Shown: positions 37,201-46,020, counted from the stretch's first letter. The stretch is DNA of 64,000 nt from Planctomycetota bacterium (GCA_021776925.1 JAJFFB010000071.1:31278-95277), one strand, 5' to 3'. The notes: generated from the sequence alone by a model not told the origin. Translations and numbers: made by a program.

Positions 37201-38397
37201 GCCGGGGGATTCGCGGCTGACCTTGCGGTAGCTCTCGCGGAAATTGGAGCCCTGTTCGGCAGCCTGCAGCGCTTTGGCGGTGGCTTGCAGACCGGGATCG
37301 CTCGCCGCCGCGCGCAACGCATCCTGCTGCCATTCCAGTTCCGGCAAGGCGCGCGCGCAGATCGACAGCGCCGCCTGCATGCGGTCATGGGCGCGGAACA
37401 ACGGCGGTTTGACCAATTGGAAGTCGCGGTGGTAACCGCTGGGCAGGTCCTGGATCACCGCCACCAGCGCGGCGCGATCGGCGAGGGTCTGCCGGCACTG
37501 ACCACGCAGCAGTTCGATCAGGTCCGGGTTGCGTTTGTGCGGCATCAGCGAGGACCCGGTGGTGAAGGCCACCGGCAGGCGCACCAGGCCGAATTCGTGG
37601 GTGGAGTAGATCCACAGGTCGGCGGCGAGTTTGGACAGGTTCAAGGCGACGCCCTCAATCACGTTCAGGTAGGCCAGTTCGGGTCGGCCACGGGAGTGCT
37701 GAACCGCGGTGATCGGGGACTCGGCGCCGTCAAAGCCGAGTTCGGTGGCGACGAAGGCGCGGTCCAGCGGCAGCGGGATGCCGTAGCCGGAGCCACTGCC
37801 GAGCGGGCATTTGCGCCAGCGCGCCGCGGCCTGTTCCAGGTCGCTCAGATCGGCCTGCAGCGCGGCGCGGTGGGCGGCGAGCCAGTCGCCGACGGTGGAG
37901 GGCATCGCCGGACGCATGTGGGTGTAGCCGCTGAGCGGCAGCGTGCCGCTGTTCCGCGCCATGTTCACCAAGACCTGGCACAGCTCCTCGATACGGGTGT
38001 GGGTGGCCGCCGCCGCGGCGCGCAGCCACAGGCGCAGATCGACCGCCACCTGATCGTTGCGGCTGCGACCGAGGTGCATGCGCCCACCATCGGCGCCGAT
38101 CTGTTCGGTCAGGCGGCGCTCGACCGCCGAGTGCACGTCTTCGTCTTCGGGACCCAGGGTCCACTCCCCGGCGCGCCACTGCTCGAGCAGCGCCAGCAAG
38201 CCGGCGTGAAGGCGCTCACCGGTCGCGGCTTCGATCAGGCCGACGCGCATCAGACCGGAGACGTGCGCCAGCGAGGCGCGGATGTCGTGTTCGACCAGAC
38301 GCCGGTCGTGCAGCCAGTCGTCGCCGATGGTGAAGGCGAGCATGTCTGCGTCGATCGGGTCGCCGCGGTCCCAGATGGGGGAATGATGGGTGGTCAT
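37168..38397 (-). CDS. argH: Argininosuccinate lyase
   Basis: ArgH splits argininosuccinate into arginine and fumarate, the last step of the pathway. The 409-residue protein has VHSAVERRLTEQIGADGGRM, the LGRSRNDQV motif, YTHMRPAMPSTVGDW, and the superfamily signature TGSSLMPHKRNPD with the catalytic Ser. It is shorter than E. coli ArgH (about 457) mainly at the C-terminus, which ends soon after the SNFRESYRKVS helix. The ATG overlaps the argE' stop (ATGA). It is the last gene of the arginine operon, and its 3' end overlaps the convergent flavoprotein gene by 33 bp, leaving no room for a terminator between them. Confidence 0.95.
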   Translation of the reverse strand: MTTHHSPIWDRGDPIDADMLAFTIGDDWLHDRRLVEHDIRASLAHVSGLMRVGLIEAATGERLHAGLLALLEQWRAGEWTLGPEDEDVHSAVERRLTEQIGADGGRMHLGRSRNDQVAVDLRLWLRAAAAATHTRIEELCQVLVNMARNSGTLPLSGYTHMRPAMPSTVGDWLAAHRAALQADLSDLEQAAARWRKCPLGSGSGYGIPLPLDRAFVATELGFDGAESPITAVQHSRGRPELAYLNVIEGVALNLSKLAADLWIYSTHEFGLVRLPVAFTTGSSLMPHKRNPDLIELLRGQCRQTLADRAALVAVIQDLPSGYHRDFQLVKPPLFRAHDRMQAALSICARALPELEWQQDALRAAASDPGLQATAKALQAAEQGSNFRESYRKVSRESPGSDRDGLSVRR

Positions 38398-39512
38398 TGC
38401 GATTGCTCCAGCCACGAGCGCGAACATTGAAAGTAGAAGTCGGCACCGGCTTCGAGTTCATCCTGCAATACGAACTCGTCCGGAGTGTGCGAACGGCTGC
38501 TCTGTCCGGGGCCGCACTTGATCGCCGCCACGCCGTGCAGCAAGGCCATGTCGGAAAGGGTGGTCGAACCGCTCGCGGAAGCCACGCCGGCACAGGCCAA
38601 GGCGCAGAGCACCAGCAGATCTTCTGCCGGGGTGTCGACCGCGCGCAAGCGCTGCGAACGCACCCCGATCTCGGCGCCTGGAAGGCGCTGCTGCAGAAAG
38701 CGGACACATTCGGCAGCGTTGGTCGGCGGCACCAGACGCGCGTCGAACACCGCTTCCGCGAGGTCGGGGATACGGTTGTGGCGGTCGCCGGCGTGCAGCA
38801 CGGTCGCCACCAGGCTCGACGCACCCAGCAGTTCATGGGTTTCCCCGGGGTGCAGGCACTTGGGCAAGGAGGCCAGTTCGGTGGCCGCGGTGAGCAGTGC
38901 GTTGTGGTGTTCGACGCGCGCGGCGTGGGCGGCATGGCAACTGCGACCACTCCAGCGCGCGGTGAGTACCACCAGGCCGGCCTGGCTGCGTACCACCTCA
39001 AGGCCGGTGGGTTCTCCGGTGATCGCGGCCTGCGGCGGCTCGATGTGCTGCAGCACCTCGGCCATGCCGCGATTGGTGGTTTCCTCTTCCGCGGTCAAGG
39101 CGAGCTGCACGGTTCCGTTCCAGTCGCGGCGTTCGGCCAGCGCACCCAGCGCGGCAATCATGGCGGCGACGCAGCCCTTGGCGTCGTTGGCCCCGAGGGC
39201 GCACAAACGGCCATCCTGCCAGTCGGCGGCCCATGGATCGGCGCTCCAGCCGACGCCGGCCGGCACCGTGTCCAGATGACTGTTGAGCAGCAGCGTCGCG
39301 CCTGGGGCAGCACCCTCGATCTGGGCCAGCACGCTGCGGCCGACGCGTTGCACGTCGATGCCGCGCGCACGCAGCACTTCGCTGACGAAATCGGCGATCG
39401 CGTCCTCTTCGCCGGACAGGCTCGGGATGCGCACCAGGTCGCGCACCAGGGTGGCAGCATCCAGCTGTGCGGCCACCGGCACGCTGGCTCGAGAGGGGGT
39501 GGTGGCGCTCAC
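38394..39512 (-). CDS. argE': M20 deacetylase, probable N-acetylcitrulline deacetylase
   Basis: This is a zinc M20-family amidohydrolase of the ArgE/DapE/LysK group. The 372-residue protein has the metal ligands in NSHLDTVP (His79, Asp81), GANDAKGC (Asp110), EEETTNRG (catalytic Glu pair about 142-144), and the C-terminal SRSHTPDEF with the last His. The paired ArgF' is an acetylornithine carbamoyltransferase, so the substrate is inferred to be N-acetyl-L-citrulline, giving citrulline for ArgG. Plain acetylornithine deacetylation remains possible. The start is GTG at 39512, overlapping the argB stop (GTGA); the downstream ATG overlap couples it to argH. Confidence 0.82.
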   Translation of the reverse strand: MSATTPSRASVPVAAQLDAATLVRDLVRIPSLSGEEDAIADFVSEVLRARGIDVQRVGRSVLAQIEGAAPGATLLLNSHLDTVPAGVGWSADPWAADWQDGRLCALGANDAKGCVAAMIAALGALAERRDWNGTVQLALTAEEETTNRGMAEVLQHIEPPQAAITGEPTGLEVVRSQAGLVVLTARWSGRSCHAAHAARVEHHNALLTAATELASLPKCLHPGETHELLGASSLVATVLHAGDRHNRIPDLAEAVFDARLVPPTNAAECVRFLQQRLPGAEIGVRSQRLRAVDTPAEDLLVLCALACAGVASASGSTTLSDMALLHGVAAIKCGPGQSSRSHTPDEFVLQDELEAGADFYFQCSRSWLEQSQ

Positions 39513-40396
39513 GCCTGCTGGGGCTGGGCGGCGAGCGCTGCTTCGGCCTGGATCAAGGTGCCGGCCCCCTGGCTGGTGTAAAGCTCGACCAGGAGGGCTT
39601 CGGGGTCGTGGCCGGAGACCACGTGCACGCGCGGCACTCCAGCCTTCAATGCCCTGCGCATGGCAGCTGCCTTGACCAGCATGCCGTCGTGCAAGGCGCC
39701 GCTGGCCTGCAGCGCGTCGAGCTGCTCCAGACCGAGCAAGGACAGCGCCGATTCCGGGTCGCTGGGATCGGCGAGGATGCCGCTGGCCGAGGTCAGCAGG
39801 ACGAGCTTGGCGGCGCCCAGCGAAACCGCCAGTTCGGCGGCAAGGAGGTCGGCGTTGAGGTTGAGGAAACCACCCTGGCCGTCGGCCACCGGCGGACACA
39901 CCACCGGCAGGAAACCGCGGTCGAGCAGCGCCAGAAGCGGCGCTGGATCGACCGTTTCGATGCTGCCCACGGCACCAAAATCGGTCATGCCGGCCGAGGT
40001 CGCCATGGGCTCGCGGCGGCGTGCGCGCACGATGTGCGCGTCGGCCGCGCAGATGCCCACCGCCGGCGCCTGCGCCGCGCTGAGCGCGGCGCACAGATCG
40101 CCGTTGAGTTCGCCGGCCACCGACCAGCGCAACGCACGCAGTGCGGTCTCACTGGTGACGCGGCGGCCGTCGACCTTGAGCGGTTCCTCGCCGAGCTGGC
40201 GCTGCACCTGGTCGGTCTGCTCGCCACCGCCGTGGACCAGCAGCGGACGACCGCCGAGCGCGTGGATGGTGGCGATCTGTGCGGCCAGCGCGCGCCGGTT
40301 GCGTGCTTTGCGCAGGCAGGCTCCGCCCACCTTCAGCACCATGATCGCGTTGCGGTGCAGCCGTACGTGGGCGGCGGCGAGCATCAATTCCCTCAT
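39509..40396 (-). CDS. argB: Acetylglutamate kinase
   Basis: ArgB phosphorylates N-acetylglutamate with ATP. The 295-residue amino-acid kinase has the N-terminal MVLKVGGACL, LLVHGGGEQTDQ, the substrate-site NLNADLLAAELAVSLGAAK and VLLTSASGIL, and the DGMLVKAAAMRRAL loop with VHVVSGHDP. Unlike in Xanthomonas it is not fused to an acetylglutamate synthase domain, so the source of acetylglutamate is not encoded here unless the P-loop neighbour or a distant gene supplies it. A strong GAGGAG ribosome site precedes the ATG, and the ATG overlaps the argF' stop. About 18 residues precede the usual core start. Confidence 0.93.
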   Translation of the reverse strand: MRELMLAAAHVRLHRNAIMVLKVGGACLRKARNRRALAAQIATIHALGGRPLLVHGGGEQTDQVQRQLGEEPLKVDGRRVTSETALRALRWSVAGELNGDLCAALSAAQAPAVGICAADAHIVRARRREPMATSAGMTDFGAVGSIETVDPAPLLALLDRGFLPVVCPPVADGQGGFLNLNADLLAAELAVSLGAAKLVLLTSASGILADPSDPESALSLLGLEQLDALQASGALHDGMLVKAAAMRRALKAGVPRVHVVSGHDPEALLVELYTSQGAGTLIQAEAALAAQPQQA

Positions 40397-41442
40397 GACA
40401 GGATCTCCTCAAGCAGGGCGGTTTGGGCGTGGAGGCGGTTCTCCGCCTGATCCAGCAGCAAGGATGCGGGACCGTCGAGTACCGCGTCTGCGGCGACGAC
40501 GTTGCGGCGCAGCGGTAAGCAATGCATGAAGCGCGCTGACCCCTGCAACCAGTCCGGCTGCACGCACCAGTCGCGCAAGTGGGCACGCTGCGCGGACTCG
40601 GCCGCGGCGTCGCCCCAGCAATCCAGGCTGCCCCAGGACTTGGCGTAGACCACCTCGGTGCCGGCCAGTGCTCGTTCGCGGTCCTCGCTGCTGCTGACGC
40701 GGCCGCCGCTGGCTTGCGCCAGCTGTGCGGCTTCGGCCATGACGCTCGGGTGCAGCGCATAGCCAGGCGGGTGCAGCACGGTGACGTCCATGCCGCGCTG
40801 CGCCGCCATGCACAGAGTCGAGTTGGGAACCGCGTGCGGCAGAGCTTTGGGGTGCCACGCCCAGCTCAACACCAGGCGTCCACGGGTGGGGATCTGGTGT
40901 TGCTCCAGCGTCGACCAGTCGGCCAGGGCCTGACATGGATGCCAGCGCGCGCTTTCCATGTTGATCAGCGGCACCCCGGCGTGGTTGCGGAAAGCGTTCA
41001 TCAGCGGATCGCGCAGATCGTCGTTCAAGGACTTGCCGGCGGGGAAGGCGCGCACCGCGAGGACGTCGACGTAGCGCCCGAGGACCGCCGCGGCCTCGCG
41101 GACGTGCTCGGCGGCGGCACCGTCCATGACCGTTCCGGTGGCGGTTTCCAGACCCCATACGCCGTCTCCGCTCAACTGCACCAGTTCCAGCTGCAGGCGC
41201 GCGGCGGCGCGTTGGAAGGAGGCCGAGGTGCGCAGGGATGGATTGAGGAACAGCAAGCCGAGTGCGCGGCCCGGGAACTGGTGTGGAGCGGCGCCGGCGC
41301 GCAGTTCGGCGGCGCGCTGCACCAGCAGTTGTACGGTCTGGGTGGGGAGGGCGCCGAGGTGGTAGAAGTCGCGCAACGCCGTGGCAGGCTGGGTGGCAGC
41401 GGGGTGCAAGGGGGTGGTCGAGGGTTGGATCGTCGGGTTCAT
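40393..41442 (-). CDS. argF': N-acetylornithine carbamoyltransferase
   Basis: This enzyme transfers carbamoyl phosphate to N-acetylornithine to form N-acetylcitrulline. The 349-residue protein matches the Xanthomonas acetylornithine enzyme in family-specific segments: GTVMDGAAAEHVREA, VLGRYVDVLAVRAFP, LSWAWHPKALPHAVPNS, VVYAKSWGSLDCWG and HCLPLRRNVVAADAV. The residue that selects acetylornithine over succinylornithine (Glu92 in Xanthomonas) aligns with Glu99 in WGLET. The carbamoyl-phosphate loop reads NPSLRTSASF, in place of the family's STRT-type pattern. Ornithine transcarbamylase is rejected because its DxxSMG ornithine loop is absent. It has ATGA overlaps with both neighbours. Confidence 0.92.
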   Translation of the reverse strand: MNPTIQPSTTPLHPAATQPATALRDFYHLGALPTQTVQLLVQRAAELRAGAAPHQFPGRALGLLFLNPSLRTSASFQRAAARLQLELVQLSGDGVWGLETATGTVMDGAAAEHVREAAAVLGRYVDVLAVRAFPAGKSLNDDLRDPLMNAFRNHAGVPLINMESARWHPCQALADWSTLEQHQIPTRGRLVLSWAWHPKALPHAVPNSTLCMAAQRGMDVTVLHPPGYALHPSVMAEAAQLAQASGGRVSSSEDRERALAGTEVVYAKSWGSLDCWGDAAAESAQRAHLRDWCVQPDWLQGSARFMHCLPLRRNVVAADAVLDGPASLLLDQAENRLHAQTALLEEILS

Positions 41443-42617
41443 TGCAGCGCCTCCAGCTGAGCGAGGGCGTCGGCCAGCCGCTCGATGTCGGCGGGCGGCA
41501 GGGTCAGGGGCGGACACAGGCGTAGCACCTGCGGATCGCGGCAGGTGCCGGTGAGGATGCCCTGGGCGAGTAGCCGCTGCTGCACACCGCGTGCGCTCAC
41601 TTCGCCGCTCAATTCGAGACCGAGCAGTAGGCCCGCGCCGCGCACGCGGGTGACCGGACCGTGGCCGGCAAGCTGCTTCAAGGCGGCGCTGCGGGCGCGG
41701 ACCTGGGACAGCAGATTACCGTCGGCAAGCCGCTGTGCGACCACGGTGCTGGCGGCGAGGCTCAGCGGGCAGCCGCCGAAGGTCGAGCCGAACAAGCCCG
41801 CAGGGAAGGCCTGGGCGATTTCGGCGCGGAAGAAGCTCAGGCCCAGCGGCACCCCTGCGGCGACCCCTTTGGCGGTGCTGAAGGCATCCGCGGTCACTCC
41901 GTAGTGCTGCGCCGCCCACGGCGTGCCGAGGCGGCCGTTGCCGCTCTGCACTTCGTCGAACAACAACAGGCATTGATGCGCGTCGCACTGGCGGCGCAAG
42001 GCCTGGAGAAATCCCGGGGGCGGCTCGATCACTCCGGCCAGCGATTGGATCGGTTCAAGGATCACCGCCGCGACGCGGTCGTCGATGGCCGAGACCTCGC
42101 CCCACGGCAGACGGCGGACCTCGAAGGGCGTGCGCGGAAAGGCGCCGGCGGGGCGGTGCGCCGCAGTCTGGAAACCCTCAGCTGCGGCGGGGCGGGCGTC
42201 CGCAGCGCTGACCGCGTCGGCAGCGGCGGTGCGGCCGTGGAAGGCGCCGTCGAAGCACACCACGCAGTCGCGGCCGCTGACCGCCAGCGCGCCCTTGAGC
42301 AAGTTCTCATTGGCCTCGGCGCCGCTATTGCTGGCGAAGACCTGCCACTCTCCAGGAGGCAACAGCGGCCGCCAGGCATCAAGAAAGCGTGCGCGTCCGT
42401 CGTGCTCGAAGAGGTTGGTGGCGAAACTGAGAGTGCGCCACTGCTCGGCGAGCGCGGCACCGATGGCGGCATCGCCGGCACCGAGCGTATTGACGCAGTG
42501 CCCGCCGTAGAAATCGGCCACCGGCGGCAGCGCTTCGAGGTGCAGAGCACTGCCCTCGGCGTGCAGCAGTCGTTGCGGCAGGCGCGCGTAGGCGGGGAAT
42601 TCGCGCAGGGGATTCAT
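41439..42617 (-). CDS. argD: Acetylornithine aminotransferase
   Basis: ArgD uses glutamate and PLP to convert N-acetylglutamate-semialdehyde to N-acetylornithine. The 392-residue class III aminotransferase has FATNLFEHD, ASNSGAEANENLLKGALAVSG, FHGRT, VILEPIQSLAGVI, LLFDEVQSGNGRLG, and the PLP Lys in FSTAKGVAAGVPLGL, followed by GSTFGGCPLSLAAS. The Lys loop differs slightly from the usual LAKALGGG form. It starts 2 nt after argC and overlaps argF' by 4 nt. The succinyl-DAP aminotransferase role shared by some homologues is also possible. Confidence 0.92.
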   Translation of the reverse strand: MNPLREFPAYARLPQRLLHAEGSALHLEALPPVADFYGGHCVNTLGAGDAAIGAALAEQWRTLSFATNLFEHDGRARFLDAWRPLLPPGEWQVFASNSGAEANENLLKGALAVSGRDCVVCFDGAFHGRTAAADAVSAADARPAAAEGFQTAAHRPAGAFPRTPFEVRRLPWGEVSAIDDRVAAVILEPIQSLAGVIEPPPGFLQALRRQCDAHQCLLLFDEVQSGNGRLGTPWAAQHYGVTADAFSTAKGVAAGVPLGLSFFRAEIAQAFPAGLFGSTFGGCPLSLAASTVVAQRLADGNLLSQVRARSAALKQLAGHGPVTRVRGAGLLLGLELSGEVSARGVQQRLLAQGILTGTCRDPQVLRLCPPLTLPPADIERLADALAQLEALQ

Positions 42618-42619
42618 GG

Positions 42620-43750
42620 TCAATAACCCAGGCCGGCCAGCGGCAGGGCGGTGGTCGGCGGCCAGCCGAGCATCAGGTTGAGGCACTGCAGCGCCTGGCC
42701 GGCGCCGCCTTTGAGGGTGTTGTCCAGCGCGCACAGCACGTGCAGCAGGCGTCCACGCCGGTGCACACCGAGCAGCGCACGATTGCTGCCCACCACCTGG
42801 CGCAGCTCGGGGGCTTCGCTGCCGACCTGCAGGAAAGGAGCGTCGGCGTAGACCTCCGAGAACGTGGCCGGCCAATCGTGATCTTCGCCAGCGGGCAGCA
42901 GCGGCAGCACCGCGTGCAGATGGATGCCACGGCGGAAGGGGCCCGAGTGGGCGCTGAAATCAACCGTGGGCGGGTGCTCGAAGTTGCGCGGCGCCAGCAA
43001 CTCTGCCTCGTGGCGATGTCCGCCCAACGCGTAGGCGCGGAAATTGCCATCGCGGTGCGGATGATGGGTGGTGGCCAGCGCGGTGGCCCCGCTGCCGCTC
43101 GATCCAGTTACGCCGTGCAGGATCCACGGCGAAGCTGTATCGAGCAGACCGCTGGCGGCGGCCGGCATCACCGCCAGCTGCATCGCCGTGGCGAAGCAAC
43201 CGGGCAAGGCGACGCGGCGCTGTTGTGGCCCGATCGGGTGCAGCTCCGGCAATCCATAGGCCCATTGCCCAAGCTCCGGCGCGCACGGGTGCGCGGTGCC
43301 GTAGGCGGCCTGATAAGCGCGCTCGGACTGCAGGCGGAAGTCAGCGGACAGATCGAGGATGCGCAGGTCGTCGCCGAGCGCCTCCAGCTGCTGACTGTGT
43401 TCGGCGTACCAGCGCGCCGCAACCCCGTGCGGCAGGCACAACAACAGGACCTGGGGTTGTCCGGCCTGGTGCTCGGCGTGCAGTCGTTGAGGAAGCTGGC
43501 TCAGCTCCGCGATCGCAACGCGCGCCAGCGCCCCGCCGAGGTGGGGGTGCAGGTCCTCGATCACCACGTCGGCGCGCCGCGCGTAGGCGCCGGCCAGTTG
43601 CAGATGGGGATGTGCTGCGATCAGGCGCAGGAACTCGCCGGCGAGCAGACCGTTGGCCCCGACCAGGTGCAGCGCCACGGTGCGCGTCGGCGTAGACGTT
43701 GATGTGGCAGTTGGCGTGGATGCAGCCGTGGACGGGAGCGAAGGCTTCAC
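42620..43750 (-). CDS. argC: N-acetyl-gamma-glutamyl-phosphate reductase
   Basis: ArgC reduces acetylglutamyl phosphate to the semialdehyde with NADPH. The 376-residue protein has an unusual Thr/Ser-rich N-terminal 30 residues (STAASTPTATSTSTPTRT), then the NADP motif LVGANGLLAGEFLRL, LCLPHGVAA, LDLSADFRL, the catalytic Cys in LPGCFATAMQLA, and HGVTGSSGSGA. It resembles the longer ArgC class. The start is GTG overlapping the stop of the upstream P-loop gene (GTGA). A later start that skips the Thr-rich leader cannot be excluded. Confidence 0.93.
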   Translation of the reverse strand: MKPSLPSTAASTPTATSTSTPTRTVALHLVGANGLLAGEFLRLIAAHPHLQLAGAYARRADVVIEDLHPHLGGALARVAIAELSQLPQRLHAEHQAGQPQVLLLCLPHGVAARWYAEHSQQLEALGDDLRILDLSADFRLQSERAYQAAYGTAHPCAPELGQWAYGLPELHPIGPQQRRVALPGCFATAMQLAVMPAAASGLLDTASPWILHGVTGSSGSGATALATTHHPHRDGNFRAYALGGHRHEAELLAPRNFEHPPTVDFSAHSGPFRRGIHLHAVLPLLPAGEDHDWPATFSEVYADAPFLQVGSEAPELRQVVGSNRALLGVHRRGRLLHVLCALDNTLKGGAGQALQCLNLMLGWPPTTALPLAGLGY

Positions 43751-44814
43751 CGGCTGACCTCCAGCTTCGTTTCCAGGCCCAGCCCGACGGCGCAGGCGTC
43801 GACCAAGGCCGCTGGATCGAGCAGCGCGTTGCACGCCGGCAGGCCGAGCCGCTCGCGGCAGAAACCGCGCCCCACCGGAGTGTCGCTGACCGGTCCGGAG
43901 ACCACGCTGGCCTGTAGACCATAGTGCTCGGCAAGCAGTTGCTGCGCGCCCCAGGCCCCGACCGGATCCTGGGCGCACAGGACCAAGCAGCTCACCGCCC
44001 GGCGCAACTCGACGTCGTGCAAAATGGATTGGACGCCGTAGCTGCCGAGCAGGCCGTCGCCCATTTCCAGCACCACCAGGTCGGGTTCGCTCTCGGCGAG
44101 GTGGCCGAGGATCGCGCGCGCGGTGGCGGGGGCGTTGTCCTCGCTGCTGGTGACCACGCCGAAATCGGTGAACAGACACACCGGGGCAGCGCCGCTATCG
44201 GCCATCTGCAAGATGTCACGGCGCAGCGACACCCCGGTCAGTTTGCCCGCGGCGACGCGCAGTCCGCGCTGCACCAGACCGGTGATGACCGCGGCGGCGG
44301 CGGTGGTTTTGCCGGCGTCCATCGAGGTGCCGAGCAGCACCAGCACCGGCGGCAGGGCTCCGCTCAGCGGCAGCGGTTCGATGGCCTGGTCGGCAATGTG
44401 TGCCGCCTTGCCGCCACTGCGGTCCAGCCCGGCGAAGGTCAGCACCGAACCGAGCACCTCGAGGGTGTGGGGGGGGCCCAGGCCAGGCACCGCTTCGGCG
44501 CCGCTGCCGATCACGCCGCCCATGTTGAGCAGGTGCAGGTGGTCTCCGACTTCGACGCGCTCGGGGACCACGCCGGAGTAACCGTGCAAGGCGTGGCGCT
44601 GGCCGAGCGCGCCGGCGATCAGGTCCCCCGGGCGCAGATCGACCTGGCGGCCGTGCACGTCCTCGAGCTTGTTGTAGGTGTTCTTGCTGGTGAGCACGCG
44701 GCACGCCACCACGGTGCCGGCGCGCGCCGGGATGTGTTCCCCCAGCACCGCGTGCTTGCGCAGGCCGAGGCGCGCGGTGACCGAGGCGATCTTGTTCAGG
44801 GTGACGCGTTTCAT
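43747..44814 (-). CDS. Uncharacterised P-loop protein embedded in the arginine operon
   Basis: The function is unknown. The 355-residue protein has an N-terminal domain (about 1-150) with the conserved-looking block GALGQRHALHGYSGVVPE and GDHLHLLNMGGVIG, then a nucleotide-binding domain. That domain has the P-loop GTSMDAGKT (162-170), AGKLTGVSLRRD (189-200), FTDFGVVTS and a Walker-B-like DLVVLEMGDGLLG (245-257). The layout resembles dethiobiotin synthetase/CobQ-type SIMIBI ATPases and I believe it corresponds to a DUF1611-like group. It overlaps argG and argC by 4 nt on each side, so it is co-translated with arginine enzymes. A missing ATP-using step, for example in acetylglutamate supply, is speculation. 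Confidence 0.7.
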   Translation of the reverse strand: MKRVTLNKIASVTARLGLRKHAVLGEHIPARAGTVVACRVLTSKNTYNKLEDVHGRQVDLRPGDLIAGALGQRHALHGYSGVVPERVEVGDHLHLLNMGGVIGSGAEAVPGLGPPHTLEVLGSVLTFAGLDRSGGKAAHIADQAIEPLPLSGALPPVLVLLGTSMDAGKTTAAAAVITGLVQRGLRVAAGKLTGVSLRRDILQMADSGAAPVCLFTDFGVVTSSEDNAPATARAILGHLAESEPDLVVLEMGDGLLGSYGVQSILHDVELRRAVSCLVLCAQDPVGAWGAQQLLAEHYGLQASVVSGPVSDTPVGRGFCRERLGLPACNALLDPAALVDACAVGLGLETKLEVSR

Positions 44815-45998
44815 GGCGCCATGCGCGCGTACAGGCGCGCCGGTTCGGCGAGGACCTGGGCCAGACCGCGCAGGCCGGCCGGGTCGCTGTCGCTGGCGGA
44901 GCGTTCGCCGTAGGCGGCGTCGCTGGCGTCCATCAGGCTGAAGGGCGAATCGAGGCCGCTGGCGAGCACCTGGCCGTGGTCCAGCGACAGCGTGACGTGG
45001 CCGCAGACCCTCTCCTGGGTCGAGGCGAACATGGCTTCGAAGTCGCGCAACACCGGATCGTGGAACAAACCCTGATGCAGGCGCCGGCCGTAGACCTCGC
45101 CGAGGTGGTCCTTCCAGAAGCGCTGGTCTTCGGTCAGCACCAACTTCTCCAATTCGCGGTGGGCGTGAATCAGGACTTCGGCGGCGGGCGCTTCATAGGC
45201 GATCCGCCCCTTGATGCCGAGCACGGTGTCGCCGAGGTGGTAGCCGCGGCCGATGCCGGCCTGACCGGCGCGCAGATTGAGTCGGGTGATCAGCTCAACC
45301 GGGTCCAAGGCCTGCCCGTCGAGCGCCACCGGATGACCCTGGTCGAATTGGATCTGCAGCGGCGCGGCCTGGGGGGTGGGCGCCTCCCGGCGGGTCCACA
45401 GCCACGCCGATTCGGGCAGGCCCTGATGGCTGTGCAGGAGTTCGCCGCCGCCGATGGTCACACCCCACAAACCGGCGTTGATCGAGTATTCGCCGCCGGC
45501 CTGGGGCAGCGGCAGTTCCTGGTCGCGCAGCCACTGCAGCTGCTCGGCGCGGCTGGGCGCGGCGTCGCGGATCGGGGCCAGCACCTGCAGCTGCGGCGCG
45601 ATCACGCGCAGCGCGGCGTCGAAGCGGATCTGGTCGTTGCCGGCAGCGGTACAACCGTGGGCGAGGGCGTCGAAGCCGTGGTCACTGGCGTAACGCGCCA
45701 GCATTTCGGCCTGCAGGCCGCGCTCGGCGCCGACCGACAGCGGATAGGCCTGGCCGCGGCGCACGTGGGCGACCAGCAGCCAGCGCAGCACGCGCTGGTA
45801 GAGCGAGGTGCGGCCGTCGAGACATAGGTGCTGGGCGGCGCCGTAGCGAAGTGCACGCACGCCGATCTGTTCCAGTTCGGTGGCGTCAGCTCCGCCGCAG
45901 TCGATGATGCAGGTGGTCACCGCGTGTCCCTGCTGGGTCAGCAGCGCGGTCAGGTAGGAGGTGTCCAGGCCTCCCGAGTAGGCGAGCAGGATGCGCAT
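44811..45998 (-). CDS. argG: Argininosuccinate synthase
   Basis: ArgG joins citrulline and aspartate with ATP to make argininosuccinate. The 395-residue protein opens with the PP-loop ILLAYSGGLDTSYL, and has ALAHGCTAAGNDQIRFD, LPQAGGEYSINAGLWG, RGYHLGDTVLGIKGRIAYEAPA, EKLVLTEDQRFWKD and CGHVTLSLDHGQV. These fit the family, with the last third somewhat divergent. It lies 22 nt after argR, with too little room for a separate promoter, and overlaps the P-loop gene by ATGA. Confidence 0.95.
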   Translation of the reverse strand: MRILLAYSGGLDTSYLTALLTQQGHAVTTCIIDCGGADATELEQIGVRALRYGAAQHLCLDGRTSLYQRVLRWLLVAHVRRGQAYPLSVGAERGLQAEMLARYASDHGFDALAHGCTAAGNDQIRFDAALRVIAPQLQVLAPIRDAAPSRAEQLQWLRDQELPLPQAGGEYSINAGLWGVTIGGGELLHSHQGLPESAWLWTRREAPTPQAAPLQIQFDQGHPVALDGQALDPVELITRLNLRAGQAGIGRGYHLGDTVLGIKGRIAYEAPAAEVLIHAHRELEKLVLTEDQRFWKDHLGEVYGRRLHQGLFHDPVLRDFEAMFASTQERVCGHVTLSLDHGQVLASGLDSPFSLMDASDAAYGERSASDSDPAGLRGLAQVLAEPARLYARMAP

Positions 45999-46020
45999 CG
46001 GAGTCGCAGTTTGCTGCGCG

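Noticed and set aside
40393..41442. ArgF considered as ordinary ornithine carbamoyltransferase
   Set aside because: Acetylornithine-type segments and the selecting Glu are present, and the ornithine-binding DxxSMG loop is missing.
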